Shown: piece after piece, positions 52,049-60,775 of the stretch
Layout of the letters: every line of letters begins with the position of its first letter
How positions within the stretch are numbered: position 1 is the first letter of the stretch
Source of the DNA: JABGQS01 sp963666505
Lineage (GTDB): Bacteria; Bacillota; Clostridia; Christensenellales; SZUA-584
Length of the DNA stretch: 64,000 nt
Reading direction: 5' to 3'
NCBI GenBank assembly: GCA_963666505.2
Contig: CAXXXL010000003.1
Coordinates: 1,116,001-1,180,000, forward strand
Translations under genes and position numbers: made by a program
Notes under the pieces: generated by a model
The model's database searches: none
What the model was told of the DNA's origin: nothing
The model's input: the letters and a program-made list of their open reading frames with translations, nothing else

Positions 52049-53980
52049 ATGAAAATAACACTGTTTGACGGAAACGTAAAGGAATTTGAAAATGGTATGA
52101 GCGCGCTTGAGATAGCCAAAGCGTTGTCTCAGAAGCTGGGCAAAAAAGCGCTGGCTGCAAAAATCGACGGAAATGTAGTGGACCTTTCCACAAAGATAGA
52201 AAAGGACTGTAAGCTGGAAATTCTTACGTTCGAAGAAGAGGACGGCAAAAAAGCTCTTTGGCATACAGCCTCGCATGTTATGGCACAGGCTGTGCTTCAT
52301 CTGTACCCGGAAGCTAAGCTGGCGATAGGCCCTGCGATCGACACCGGATTCTACTATGATTTCGATGTGCCGGAGCCGTTTACAGCGGAAGACCTTACGA
52401 AGATAGAAAAAGAGATGAAGCGTATAGTTGCGCAGAATATTCCGCTCGAGCGCTTTGAACTTTCACGGCAAGAAGCTCTGGATTTCTTCAAGGGTAACCC
52501 ATATAAACAGGAACTGATAAATGAGCTGACGGAAGGCGAGACGATAAGCCTATACAAGCAGGGAGACTTTACAGACCTGTGCGCCGGTCCGCATGTGATG
52601 TCAACCGGCAAGGTGAAAGCATTTAAGCTGCTCAGCATCGCAGGCGCATACTGGCGTGGCAGCGAGAAAAATAAAATGCTTACGAGGATCTACGGAACGG
52701 CTTTTGAAAAACAGGAAGAATTAGCAGAATATTTAAAAAAGCTCAAAGAAGCTAGGGAGAGAGATCATAATAAGCTCGGAAGAGAGCTTAAGTTTTTCAC
52801 GACCAATGAAGCTGTGGGTCAGGGGCTGCCGCTGATAATGCCTAAAGGTGCAAAGACGATTCAGATACTCCAGCGTTTCGTGGAAGACGAAGAAGAATCA
52901 AGGGGTTATCTGCTGACAAAAACGCCTTACATGGCAAAGAGCGACCTATATAAGATTTCAGGCCACTGGGATCATTATAAAGACGGTATGTTTATTATAG
53001 GAGACGAAGAAAAAGGAGAGGAAGTCCTGGCCCTTCGTCCTATGACATGTCCGTTCCAGTATATGATATACAAAGCTGAACATCACAGCTACCGTGACCT
53101 TCCGATGAGATATACGGAAACATCTCCGCTGTTCAGAAACGAATCTTCAGGAGAGATGCACGGACTTATACGAGTAAGACAGTTCACGCTTGCTGATGCT
53201 CATATAATATGTACGCCGGAACAGGTTGCAGAGGAATTCAAGGCAGTTTTGGACCTTATAGTGTACATAATGAAGTCTTTGGGCATAGAGGACGATATAA
53301 CATACAGATTTTCAAAATGGAGTCCGCTGAACAAAGAAAAATACCTTGACGACCCAGAGGCTTGGGAGACAACACAGGTGCTGATGAAGAGCTTGCTTGA
53401 CGAAATAGGGCTTAATTATAAGGAAGCGGACGACGAAGCTGCATTCTACGGGCCAAAGCTCGACTTGCAGTTCAAGAACGTATTTGGAAAAGAAGATACT
53501 ATAATGACCCTTCAGATAGATTTTGGGCTTGCAGAGCGTTTTGACATGGTATATGTAGACTCCGATGGCGAAAAGAAGCGCCCGTATATCATACACAGAA
53601 GTTCGATAGGCTGCTATGAGAGAACACTGGCAATGCTTATAGAAAAGTATGCAGGTGCAATGCCGCTTTGGATGGCGCCCGAACAGGTGCGTCTGCTGTC
53701 CATTACCGACAGGTCGGTCGAATATTTGAAAGAGTGGCAGAATAAACTGAAAGCAGCAGGTGTGCGCACTTCTCTCGATATCCGCAGCGAAAAGATAGGC
53801 TATAAGATAAGAGAAGCAAGAGGAGAACGTCTTCCATATATAATCGTTGCGGGTGATAAAGAAGCAGAAAACGGAACGCTGGCAGTAAGGAAACGTGGAG
53901 AAGGTGACCTTGGAGAAATGAGCGCAGAAAAGTTCATGTCCATGCTTCTGGGAGAGATCGCTGAAAAATCTATATTCTGA
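52049..53980 (+). CDS. thrS: Threonine--tRNA ligase
   Basis: 643 residues, full length, from ATG 52049 with GGAGG seven bases before it. TGS domain (1-60), the second additional/editing domain with HTASHVMAQAV (about 72-82) and its zinc-type CAGPHV motif, the class II core with RPMTCPFQYMIY and the motif 2 region RYTETSPLFRNESSGEMHGL (positions about 363-382), and the anticodon-binding domain from about 545. Expression is under the upstream T-box. Confidence 0.98.
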   Translation: MKITLFDGNVKEFENGMSALEIAKALSQKLGKKALAAKIDGNVVDLSTKIEKDCKLEILTFEEEDGKKALWHTASHVMAQAVLHLYPEAKLAIGPAIDTGFYYDFDVPEPFTAEDLTKIEKEMKRIVAQNIPLERFELSRQEALDFFKGNPYKQELINELTEGETISLYKQGDFTDLCAGPHVMSTGKVKAFKLLSIAGAYWRGSEKNKMLTRIYGTAFEKQEELAEYLKKLKEARERDHNKLGRELKFFTTNEAVGQGLPLIMPKGAKTIQILQRFVEDEEESRGYLLTKTPYMAKSDLYKISGHWDHYKDGMFIIGDEEKGEEVLALRPMTCPFQYMIYKAEHHSYRDLPMRYTETSPLFRNESSGEMHGLIRVRQFTLADAHIICTPEQVAEEFKAVLDLIVYIMKSLGIEDDITYRFSKWSPLNKEKYLDDPEAWETTQVLMKSLLDEIGLNYKEADDEAAFYGPKLDLQFKNVFGKEDTIMTLQIDFGLAERFDMVYVDSDGEKKRPYIIHRSSIGCYERTLAMLIEKYAGAMPLWMAPEQVRLLSITDRSVEYLKEWQNKLKAAGVRTSLDIRSEKIGYKIREARGERLPYIIVAGDKEAENGTLAVRKRGEGDLGEMSAEKFMSMLLGEIAEKSIF

Positions 53981-53995
53981 TAAGAAGGTATTTTT

Positions 53996-55222
53996 ATGAA
54001 GAAGCCGGATTATAACGACTATTTTCCGCTGGAGGAATACGAAAGCAGGATAAAACGCATAAGAAATGCCTGTGCAGAGGCTGGGCTTGATGCACTGCTG
54101 CTGACTACTCAGCCGAATGTCGACTACAGTTCCGGGTTTCTGCACGGTACATGGTCGCCTTCATTCGGCGAAGGCAAAACTCAGGTTCTTATAACGGCAG
54201 AGGAAGATGAACCTGTGCTGTTTGCACAGGCGGGGCTTCAGGCGCTTTTCAGCACTTCAGCGATAGGCGATATCAGGCCGCAGGGAGATGCGAACTATGG
54301 AACAGGCCCGAATGCGGTATATGATGTTTTTAAAGAGAAAGGGCTGCTGTATGCAAAAGTAGGAATTGAGATGAGCAAAGAGGATTTGATGGGTTTGTCA
54401 TATCCTCTTTTTAGTGCAATGAAAGAGCTTATGCCAAAGGCAAGTTTTTCTGACTGCAGTGAAATCATGTATAGCGTAAGGGAAATCAAGTCTTTTTTAG
54501 AAATCGAAAAGATAAAGAAAGCTGTGAGGATAACCGAAAAAGCATATGAATACGCAATACCGCAGATAAAAGAAGGGATGAGCGAGCGAGAACTTGCCTC
54601 TCTTATTGCACGGGGAATGGCGATGTATTCCGACGAAGGCGGTGCAAGGAACCCGTGGTTTATATTCGTTTATACAGATGGCAAAAACCCGGCAGCCTGG
54701 GACGGCATACCGTCATCCTACCGTTTCAAAAAGGGCGACTGCATATACATAGACTGCGGAGCTACGTATCATGGCTACTATTCAGATTTTATCAGGATAG
54801 CTTCAATAGGCGAGCCAAGCGAAGATAAACAGCGCATATATTACGGCGCACGAAATGCCAATATGGCGTTAATAAAAAGTTTGAAGCCAGGAATGAAAGT
54901 CAGTACAATGTGCGAAATTCTGGCGCAGGAACTTGGAAAGCAGGGGCTTGGCACAGAGGTGCAGCTTATGCAGGAGTTCGGCGGTATGTATGAAGGTCAT
55001 GGCATCGGCTTGTCCATTCACGAGCCGCCGGTTATAAAGGCTGACAGCGACAGCGCTTTGCGGGAGGGCATGACACTGGCGATAGAGGGAAATGTTTTCG
55101 ACAATCTGCCGCTTAGCCGGACGAGGATCGCATTGAAAAACGAAGAGAACGTTCTAATAACTAAAGACGGATGCGATCTTCTGACAACAATGCCTAATGA
55201 CATATACATTTCAAATAAGTAA
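53996..55222 (+). CDS. M24-family aminopeptidase (Xaa-Pro peptidase-like)
   Basis: 408 residues: a creatinase-like N-terminal domain (about 10-150) and a pita-bread M24 domain (about 165-400). Metal ligands visible: D in YIDCGATY, D in YYSDFIR, H in EGHGIGLSIHEPP, and E in LAIEGNVF. Likely removes residues before proline from peptides; creatinase-type hydrolases share the fold. Fifteen bases after thrS and probably partly co-transcribed. Confidence 0.88.
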   Translation: MKKPDYNDYFPLEEYESRIKRIRNACAEAGLDALLLTTQPNVDYSSGFLHGTWSPSFGEGKTQVLITAEEDEPVLFAQAGLQALFSTSAIGDIRPQGDANYGTGPNAVYDVFKEKGLLYAKVGIEMSKEDLMGLSYPLFSAMKELMPKASFSDCSEIMYSVREIKSFLEIEKIKKAVRITEKAYEYAIPQIKEGMSERELASLIARGMAMYSDEGGARNPWFIFVYTDGKNPAAWDGIPSSYRFKKGDCIYIDCGATYHGYYSDFIRIASIGEPSEDKQRIYYGARNANMALIKSLKPGMKVSTMCEILAQELGKQGLGTEVQLMQEFGGMYEGHGIGLSIHEPPVIKADSDSALREGMTLAIEGNVFDNLPLSRTRIALKNEENVLITKDGCDLLTTMPNDIYISNK

Positions 55223-55320
55223 AATTACAACAATAAAACAAGAAAAGCCGAGTTTATTGTTGTCATCAGTATAAAACACATATATAATCGTTAAGACTAA
55301 TCGAAAGAACAAAGGCGGAT

Positions 55321-56643
55321 ATGAAAAAAAGGTTTGGAGAGCTGGTAAAAAACTATAAGGACTTCGTAATTACAAAAAACAATGTTTTCTTGTTTTTTAT
55401 AATCATTGCTTCTGTCAGTGTTGCAATGGGTTTCAGCGACGGGCTTCTTTCTAACTATTTCAAAGATGTATATAACACTGACGGTCTTGGCAGAGGGCTT
55501 ATAGAGCTCCCGAGAGAGCTTCCGGGAATACTCACCCTCGTGGTAATAGGCGCAATCTCGTTCATGGGCAACATCAGAATAGGCATCATCGCACAGATGC
55601 TCTCTGCGATAGGCATACTTGTTCTTGGGTTCTTCAAACCGGTGTTCAACGTGATGCTGATATTCTTGTTCATAAATTCTCTTGGCAACCATATGTATAT
55701 GCCTCTGCGTGACAGTATAGGCATGGCGCTGGCTGAAAAAGAAAAGATGGGCAAGCGTATGGGGCAGTATGCAAGCGTAAGGTTTGCTTTCCTGACGATT
55801 GCCAGCGCTGTTGTTTTCTTTCTCTTCAGGTTCAATATTTTCAGCTTCCAGACCCACGTGATATGGACATATGTGATAGCCGGCGGATTTTTTATAACAG
55901 GCTCTCTTCTGCTTCTTAAACTAAGCAGAAATATTGGACACAAACGAATCCACAGCAAGAAGTTCAAAATTGTGCTGCGCAAAGAGTACAAGTTTTATTA
56001 TATTCTTGCAGTAGTTTTCGGCGTCCAGAAACAGGTCATGCTCGTGTTCGGGCCGTGGGTGCTAATAGAGACATTGGGGCAAAAGGTAGATACGATCGTT
56101 CTGCTTGGCATAATAGCATCCTTCTTTGGCATGTTCTTTATGATACAGCTTGGCAAATGGATAGACAGATTCGGAGTCAAGCGGCTGTTGTTTTTTGATG
56201 CGATATCTTTTATCGGAGTATACATTATGTATGGGCTTTTATGCCTTGGGTTTGCAAACGGGCTGGCCAAGGTCGGCCTGCCGCTGATACTTACGTGCGG
56301 ATTGTTTGTTCTCGACAGGCTCTCGGCGCAGATGGGCGTTATTAGAACTGTATACCTTAAATCCATCATAAAGAATGATGAAGAGCTGACTCAGACTTTG
56401 TCTACCGGTATGGGCCTAGATCATATCGTTTCAATCCTTGTCGGTGTTTCCGGCGGCGTGATATGGGTGACGATAGGTTCTCAGTACATCTTCTTTATAG
56501 TAGCTGCTCTGTCTTTTATAAACCTTGCCGTGGCGTTCCTCGTCAAAGAGCCAAACAAAGCGCTTATTAATAAGAAAGCTGCTGCGGCAGGGGTAGACAT
56601 AAGCACGGAAATGGAAGGCAAGACAAACCCCGAAGAATGGTGA
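55321..56643 (+). CDS. MFS-type membrane transporter
   Basis: 440 residues with about eleven or twelve membrane helices in two halves separated by a basic loop (SRNIGHKRIHSKKFK). N-terminal helices VFLFFIIIASVSVAM and LTLVVIGAISFM. No substrate-specific motif recognised. AAAGGCGG precedes ATG 55321. Unlike the more compact MFS gene at 57.2 kb, it has a long soluble tail. Confidence 0.8.
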   Translation: MKKRFGELVKNYKDFVITKNNVFLFFIIIASVSVAMGFSDGLLSNYFKDVYNTDGLGRGLIELPRELPGILTLVVIGAISFMGNIRIGIIAQMLSAIGILVLGFFKPVFNVMLIFLFINSLGNHMYMPLRDSIGMALAEKEKMGKRMGQYASVRFAFLTIASAVVFFLFRFNIFSFQTHVIWTYVIAGGFFITGSLLLLKLSRNIGHKRIHSKKFKIVLRKEYKFYYILAVVFGVQKQVMLVFGPWVLIETLGQKVDTIVLLGIIASFFGMFFMIQLGKWIDRFGVKRLLFFDAISFIGVYIMYGLLCLGFANGLAKVGLPLILTCGLFVLDRLSAQMGVIRTVYLKSIIKNDEELTQTLSTGMGLDHIVSILVGVSGGVIWVTIGSQYIFFIVAALSFINLAVAFLVKEPNKALINKKAAAAGVDISTEMEGKTNPEEW

Positions 56644-56722
56644 TTCCGGCTTTAGAATAACCCAGAGAGGGGCATCCGACAGCTGCGTTACGATATTTAA
56701 TTAGTTGTCTGTGGAGGAAAAA

Positions 56723-56887
56723 ATGAGCGAGCGGAAAAACAATAAAAAGCGAGTGCTGCTGTATATTCTGGCGGCACTAATAATAGCGGCCATCGCATGG
56801 GTGATATTCGGCGGCACAGACGTTTTTAACTATATTGACAGGGCAAACGAACTAAGACAAGAGCAGAGCGAAGACGTCGGCGAATAA
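56723..56887 (+). CDS. Small single-span membrane protein
   Basis: 54 residues from ATG 56723; GGAGG stands five bases before it. Basic start (SERKNNKKR), one membrane helix (about 12-31), and an acidic tail (NELRQEQSEDVGE). Family unknown. It lies 80 bases behind the MFS gene. The 56888-57162 gap shows no further gene. Confidence 0.65.
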   Translation: MSERKNNKKRVLLYILAALIIAAIAWVIFGGTDVFNYIDRANELRQEQSEDVGE

Positions 56888-57162
56888 GTTTGCTTTTGGC
56901 CGCTGGCAGTGCAAGCAAAGAAAAGTTGTTACTGTATATACAACAGGGCCTCATGGTGGTATAATCTTCACCATACCAGATACGGTGGTATTTTAAGATG
57001 CATGCAGAAAAACGATTTTTCGCTTCGTGTTCAAAAGCGGCAGAGCATAGTGCGGCGCTTATATCAGTGTGTGGTTTTTATTTAAATAAAGCGGATATCA
57101 GTCAAATAATGAACAGCTTATAAAAGGGCTGTTATTTTTATGTTTGAAAGGGAGAGACATCC

Positions 57163-58326
57163 ATGAAGGGCAGCCTGAGAAAAATTTCAATATACCCTAC
57201 GGTGATGATGCTGTCGATGTACTTTGCGGTCTTCAGCTATATGATACCTACTATGATGGAGATGTTCTCAATGAACTACAAGCAGGTGGGTGTGATATCG
57301 ACGGTGCAGTTTGCCGGGGGCGCCATAGCCCAGCTCGTCTGCTTTGGAATCTTTGCAGCTCTGAACAAGACAAGGATAATCTTCATTTCACTGGCAGCGG
57401 TCACAGTCTGCCTTGTTTGGATTGGCTTTAATAAGATAGCTTTTCTTTTATACATACTTTTCTTTTTCAGAGGATTTTTCGGCAATACTGTAAATACACT
57501 CTCAAATGCTCTTGTTAGTGACGTCTTTGACAGAAGAAAAGAATTCTTCGTCGGCCTTTATCATTCGCTTGCAGCAGGGGCGGCGGTATTAGGACCGTAT
57601 CTTGCATTGTGGCTGGGCAACAGCTTTACAGTTTCTTTTGAAATGACAGCGGTCCTGATAGGATTGTCAACTCTGGTTTTTTGGTTTGGCATGAAGCGGG
57701 ATATAAAAATGCCCATTGTAGCGAACAGAGCGAACTTCGGAGGGATGCTGAAGTTTTTCCGGCTGTTGAAAATCAAAAACATGATATTGGTGCTGGTGAT
57801 GATCTTACTTTGCAGCTTCATACAGAACACAGTAGTTTTATATATAACTAGCTTTGGAAAGCAGCTCGGCGGAGTGGATGCGCACGGAGCGCTTGCGCTT
57901 TCGATGTTCCTTGCCGGGCTGTTTGCGGGGAGCATGCTCTATTCAGTGATAGCGCATAAAATTGGCACTGTTAAGATAATGCTGGCTGCAAATGTTCTTT
58001 CTTTTGCGGCGCTGAGCGCAATGCTTCTTTGCAGCAGCGCTGCGGCGGTGGGCGTACTATCGCTTGCTGGCGGAGTGTTTTTCGGAGCGAATATGCCGGG
58101 GCTTTTCGTAGAGCTGACTAAGCTGGTGCCGCATGACAGCGGGGCTGTGTCAGCGCTGCTGTTTCTTGGAGCGATAATAGCGGGCCTGGCTGCCCCTGTT
58201 ATAGTAGGAGCCATAGCTGACGAGATTGGTATACGCTGGGCGCTGCTAATAAACATGGCGTTCTTTGTGCCTGTAATCGGTTTGCTTGTGCTTTGGAGAA
58301 AACGGCATGTTTATACAGCTGCCTGA
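57163..58326 (+). CDS. MFS sugar-type transporter
   Basis: 387 residues with about twelve membrane helices. AAAGGGAG before ATG 57163. Its place directly upstream of an AGE-family epimerase suggests uptake of the substrate of that enzyme; this is inference. No substrate-specific residue pattern is recognised. Confidence 0.83.
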   Translation: MKGSLRKISIYPTVMMLSMYFAVFSYMIPTMMEMFSMNYKQVGVISTVQFAGGAIAQLVCFGIFAALNKTRIIFISLAAVTVCLVWIGFNKIAFLLYILFFFRGFFGNTVNTLSNALVSDVFDRRKEFFVGLYHSLAAGAAVLGPYLALWLGNSFTVSFEMTAVLIGLSTLVFWFGMKRDIKMPIVANRANFGGMLKFFRLLKIKNMILVLVMILLCSFIQNTVVLYITSFGKQLGGVDAHGALALSMFLAGLFAGSMLYSVIAHKIGTVKIMLAANVLSFAALSAMLLCSSAAAVGVLSLAGGVFFGANMPGLFVELTKLVPHDSGAVSALLFLGAIIAGLAAPVIVGAIADEIGIRWALLINMAFFVPVIGLLVLWRKRHVYTAA

Positions 58327-58373
58327 AACCGGATATGATATAATTGCAGTGAATTAAAAGAGGAGGCGTGTTT

Positions 58374-59558
58374 ATGGACGCGAAAAGGATCGCTGAGCTT
58401 AAGGACATATACGAAAAAGAACTGTTTGAAAACGTGCTGCCCTTCTGGGAAAAGTATTCACCAGACGAAGAATACGGCGGCTTCGTGCACTACCTCGGCG
58501 CTGCAGGCAACGTTCTATGCACCGACAAGAGCCTCTGGGTTCAGGGGCGGCAGACGTGGCTGTTCAGCAGGCTTTACAACACCATAGAAAAAAAAGAGAA
58601 GTGGCTGAGGTTTGCTAAGCTTGGCTATGATTTTATAAGAAAACACGGCTTTAGCGAGAGTGGAAAGATGTACTTTACCGTAACTCAGGACGGTAGACCG
58701 CTTAGGATGAGACGCTATTATTTCTCCGAGACTTTTGCCATAATAGCAGCGGCGGAATATTCAAAAGCATCTGGTGATGAGTCAGCTATGGAGTTTGCGG
58801 AAGAGCTTTTCGACACCGTGTGCGGTTACTATTACCATCCGGATGATAGCCTTACCCCGCCGAAAGTTGACCCTCAGACTAGGCCTTCGACTGGCCATGC
58901 GGTGCCCATGATAATGATAGCTACAGCCCAGGTTTTAAGGGAGTGCGGCGGAAACAAAAAGAAATATGATAAGGCTATAGAGGAATTTGTTGATATAATA
59001 CTTACAAAATTCGTAAAGAGAGAGCACAAGGCCCTGCTGGAAACGGTCGCTCCGGACGGAAGCATAATAGATACTCCAGACGGACGAGAGATAAACCCCG
59101 GGCACGCAATAGAGACGTCGTGGTTTATGATGCATGAAGCGATGTATAAAAACGATAGCGAATTGCTGAAAAGAGCGTGCGAAATACTTGATTGGTCGTT
59201 CGAGAGGGGATGGGATGAACAGTACGGAGGTCTTTTGTCTTTCGTAGACCTCAAAGGCTTGCCGCCTGCCAAGATGGAATGGGACATGAAGTATTGGTGG
59301 CCGCATAACGAGCTTTTGTATGCTAGCCTGCTGGCACATCACCTTACGGGCGAGAGCAAATATGAGGAGATGTTTGAAAAGGCACAGGAGTATACTTTCA
59401 ACACTTTCCCAGATCGGGAATATGGAGGTTGGTATGGCTATATGCATCGTGACGGCAGCGTTGCAATGAAAGTAAAGGGCACGATGTTCAAAGCTGCATT
59501 CCATGTACCGCGGCAGCTTCTGTATACATGGCAGCTTCTTGATAAGATGCAGCAGTAA
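58374..59558 (+). CDS. AGE-family sugar epimerase (N-acylglucosamine 2-epimerase/cellobiose 2-epimerase-like)
   Basis: 394 residues forming an alpha/alpha-barrel. Motifs of the family: FWEKYSPDEEYGGFVHYLG at the start, QGRQTWLFSRLYN, RRYYFSETFAI, GHAIETSWFM with the catalytic His, and KYWWPHNELLYA with the second His. Interconverts sugar epimers at C2; AGE, CE and mannose isomerase share the fold. ATG 58374 is chosen with AGGAGG at seven bases; GTG 58368 is too close. Lies 47 bases after the MFS gene. Confidence 0.9.
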   Translation: MDAKRIAELKDIYEKELFENVLPFWEKYSPDEEYGGFVHYLGAAGNVLCTDKSLWVQGRQTWLFSRLYNTIEKKEKWLRFAKLGYDFIRKHGFSESGKMYFTVTQDGRPLRMRRYYFSETFAIIAAAEYSKASGDESAMEFAEELFDTVCGYYYHPDDSLTPPKVDPQTRPSTGHAVPMIMIATAQVLRECGGNKKKYDKAIEEFVDIILTKFVKREHKALLETVAPDGSIIDTPDGREINPGHAIETSWFMMHEAMYKNDSELLKRACEILDWSFERGWDEQYGGLLSFVDLKGLPPAKMEWDMKYWWPHNELLYASLLAHHLTGESKYEEMFEKAQEYTFNTFPDREYGGWYGYMHRDGSVAMKVKGTMFKAAFHVPRQLLYTWQLLDKMQQ

Positions 59559-59572
59559 TAAAGTATATATCA

Positions 59573-59610
59573 AAAATACCGCTGGTCTTGTCCGGCGGTA
59601 TTTTGCTATT
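59573..59610. terminator. Bidirectional terminator between epimerase and AraC genes
   Basis: AAAATACCGC/GCGGTATTTT with a 12-base loop; A- and T-rich on both sides, between convergent genes. Confidence 0.85.
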
Positions 59611-59635
59611 TAGAGCAAAAGATTCTAAGAAACGC

Positions 59636-60496
59636 TTAGGTACTGTTGCTTTGGCGATACTGTTTAGGCGTAAGACCTGTTTTTTGCTTGAACATAGCGG
59701 AAAAGTTCGCTGTTTCATAGCCGATATGGTCCGCTATTTCCTTTACAGGCATCTGTGTGTTGCACAGCATCGTTTTTGCAACCTCTATGCGCTTTTCTAT
59801 TATCTTCTGTTTGAACGACATATCATATTTCTCACGCAGTATGCGCACCGTCTGTCGGCTGCTGACGAAAAGCTCTTTTGATAAATCAGAAATGGACACC
59901 TTGCTGTTGTAGTTTTTTTCAAAGAAGTTTTCTATAGCCAGGCTACGGGTGTCGGAAAGCTGACGCTGCGGAGCATCGTAGGTTGCTTTCTGCGTTTTCG
60001 AAATCGTCCGCACGAGGCTTATGATAAGCTCTGCAAGCAGAGCCTGAAGGGCGGCGTAATACCCGAAGCGTTTTGCGGAAAGTTCTGTTTGTATGTCGTG
60101 AATCAGCCCCAGTATAGTGCCGTCGTCTGTGCCAATAGCCAGTTGTATGGAGCTAAGCTCTTTGGAAACGAGCAAGTCTTCTTCCAGCGGGAAATATTCT
60201 TCTGCAGATGTTTTTTTTACTCGCTCTATGGAAAGGCTGACCTTGCGCACGGCTCCCGAAGCGTTTTGGTCGTGATAGACGCCGGGGCCGATTATACAGA
60301 ACTGATTTGTAGACAGGCTCATTGTTCCCTCTTTAGTGCTTATCTGGCAGCATCCGTCAAGCATATATGTGAACTCAAAGGCGATGTGGTTATGGCGTTC
60401 TATGACAAAACAGTCAGCCGGGCTCATAAATGTGGAATCAAGCGTGACCAGAAACTGATTTGATCCTATAGTTGTTGTGATCTGTGTTGAGGCCAT
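59636..60496 (-). CDS. AraC-family regulator
   Basis: 286 residues: a cupin-like sensor (about 20-150, with ERHNHIAFEFTY) and two helix-turn-helix motifs at about 190-283 (LSKELFVSSRQTVRIL and KEIADHIGYETANFSAMFK). Divergent from the fusion gene at 60.8 kb, convergent with the epimerase. Probably activates the local sugar genes in response to a ligand. Confidence 0.9.
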   Translation of the reverse strand: MASTQITTTIGSNQFLVTLDSTFMSPADCFVIERHNHIAFEFTYMLDGCCQISTKEGTMSLSTNQFCIIGPGVYHDQNASGAVRKVSLSIERVKKTSAEEYFPLEEDLLVSKELSSIQLAIGTDDGTILGLIHDIQTELSAKRFGYYAALQALLAELIISLVRTISKTQKATYDAPQRQLSDTRSLAIENFFEKNYNSKVSISDLSKELFVSSRQTVRILREKYDMSFKQKIIEKRIEVAKTMLCNTQMPVKEIADHIGYETANFSAMFKQKTGLTPKQYRQSNST

Positions 60497-60775
60497 AAAA
60501 AAGTCCTCTTTGCGTTTGATGTAAACATAATAGCATCACAATTTGACAATGTAAAGCTGCAAGTCGAGGCGGCTTCTTTTTTGCAAATCAGCCTCGTGTG
60601 AATTCTCTGCTGCGCACCTGCATAGTTTGCCCAAAGGCAATTTTACGCTATGACTCTAAATATTGTTTTTGTGCCGCCTTGAGGCATTCTTCGGCGTGGA
60701 TTAATATTTATTACATCACGGCTTTGTGCTAATATGTGGGAATGAAACGAATATTAACTTCGACAAGGAGCGGTT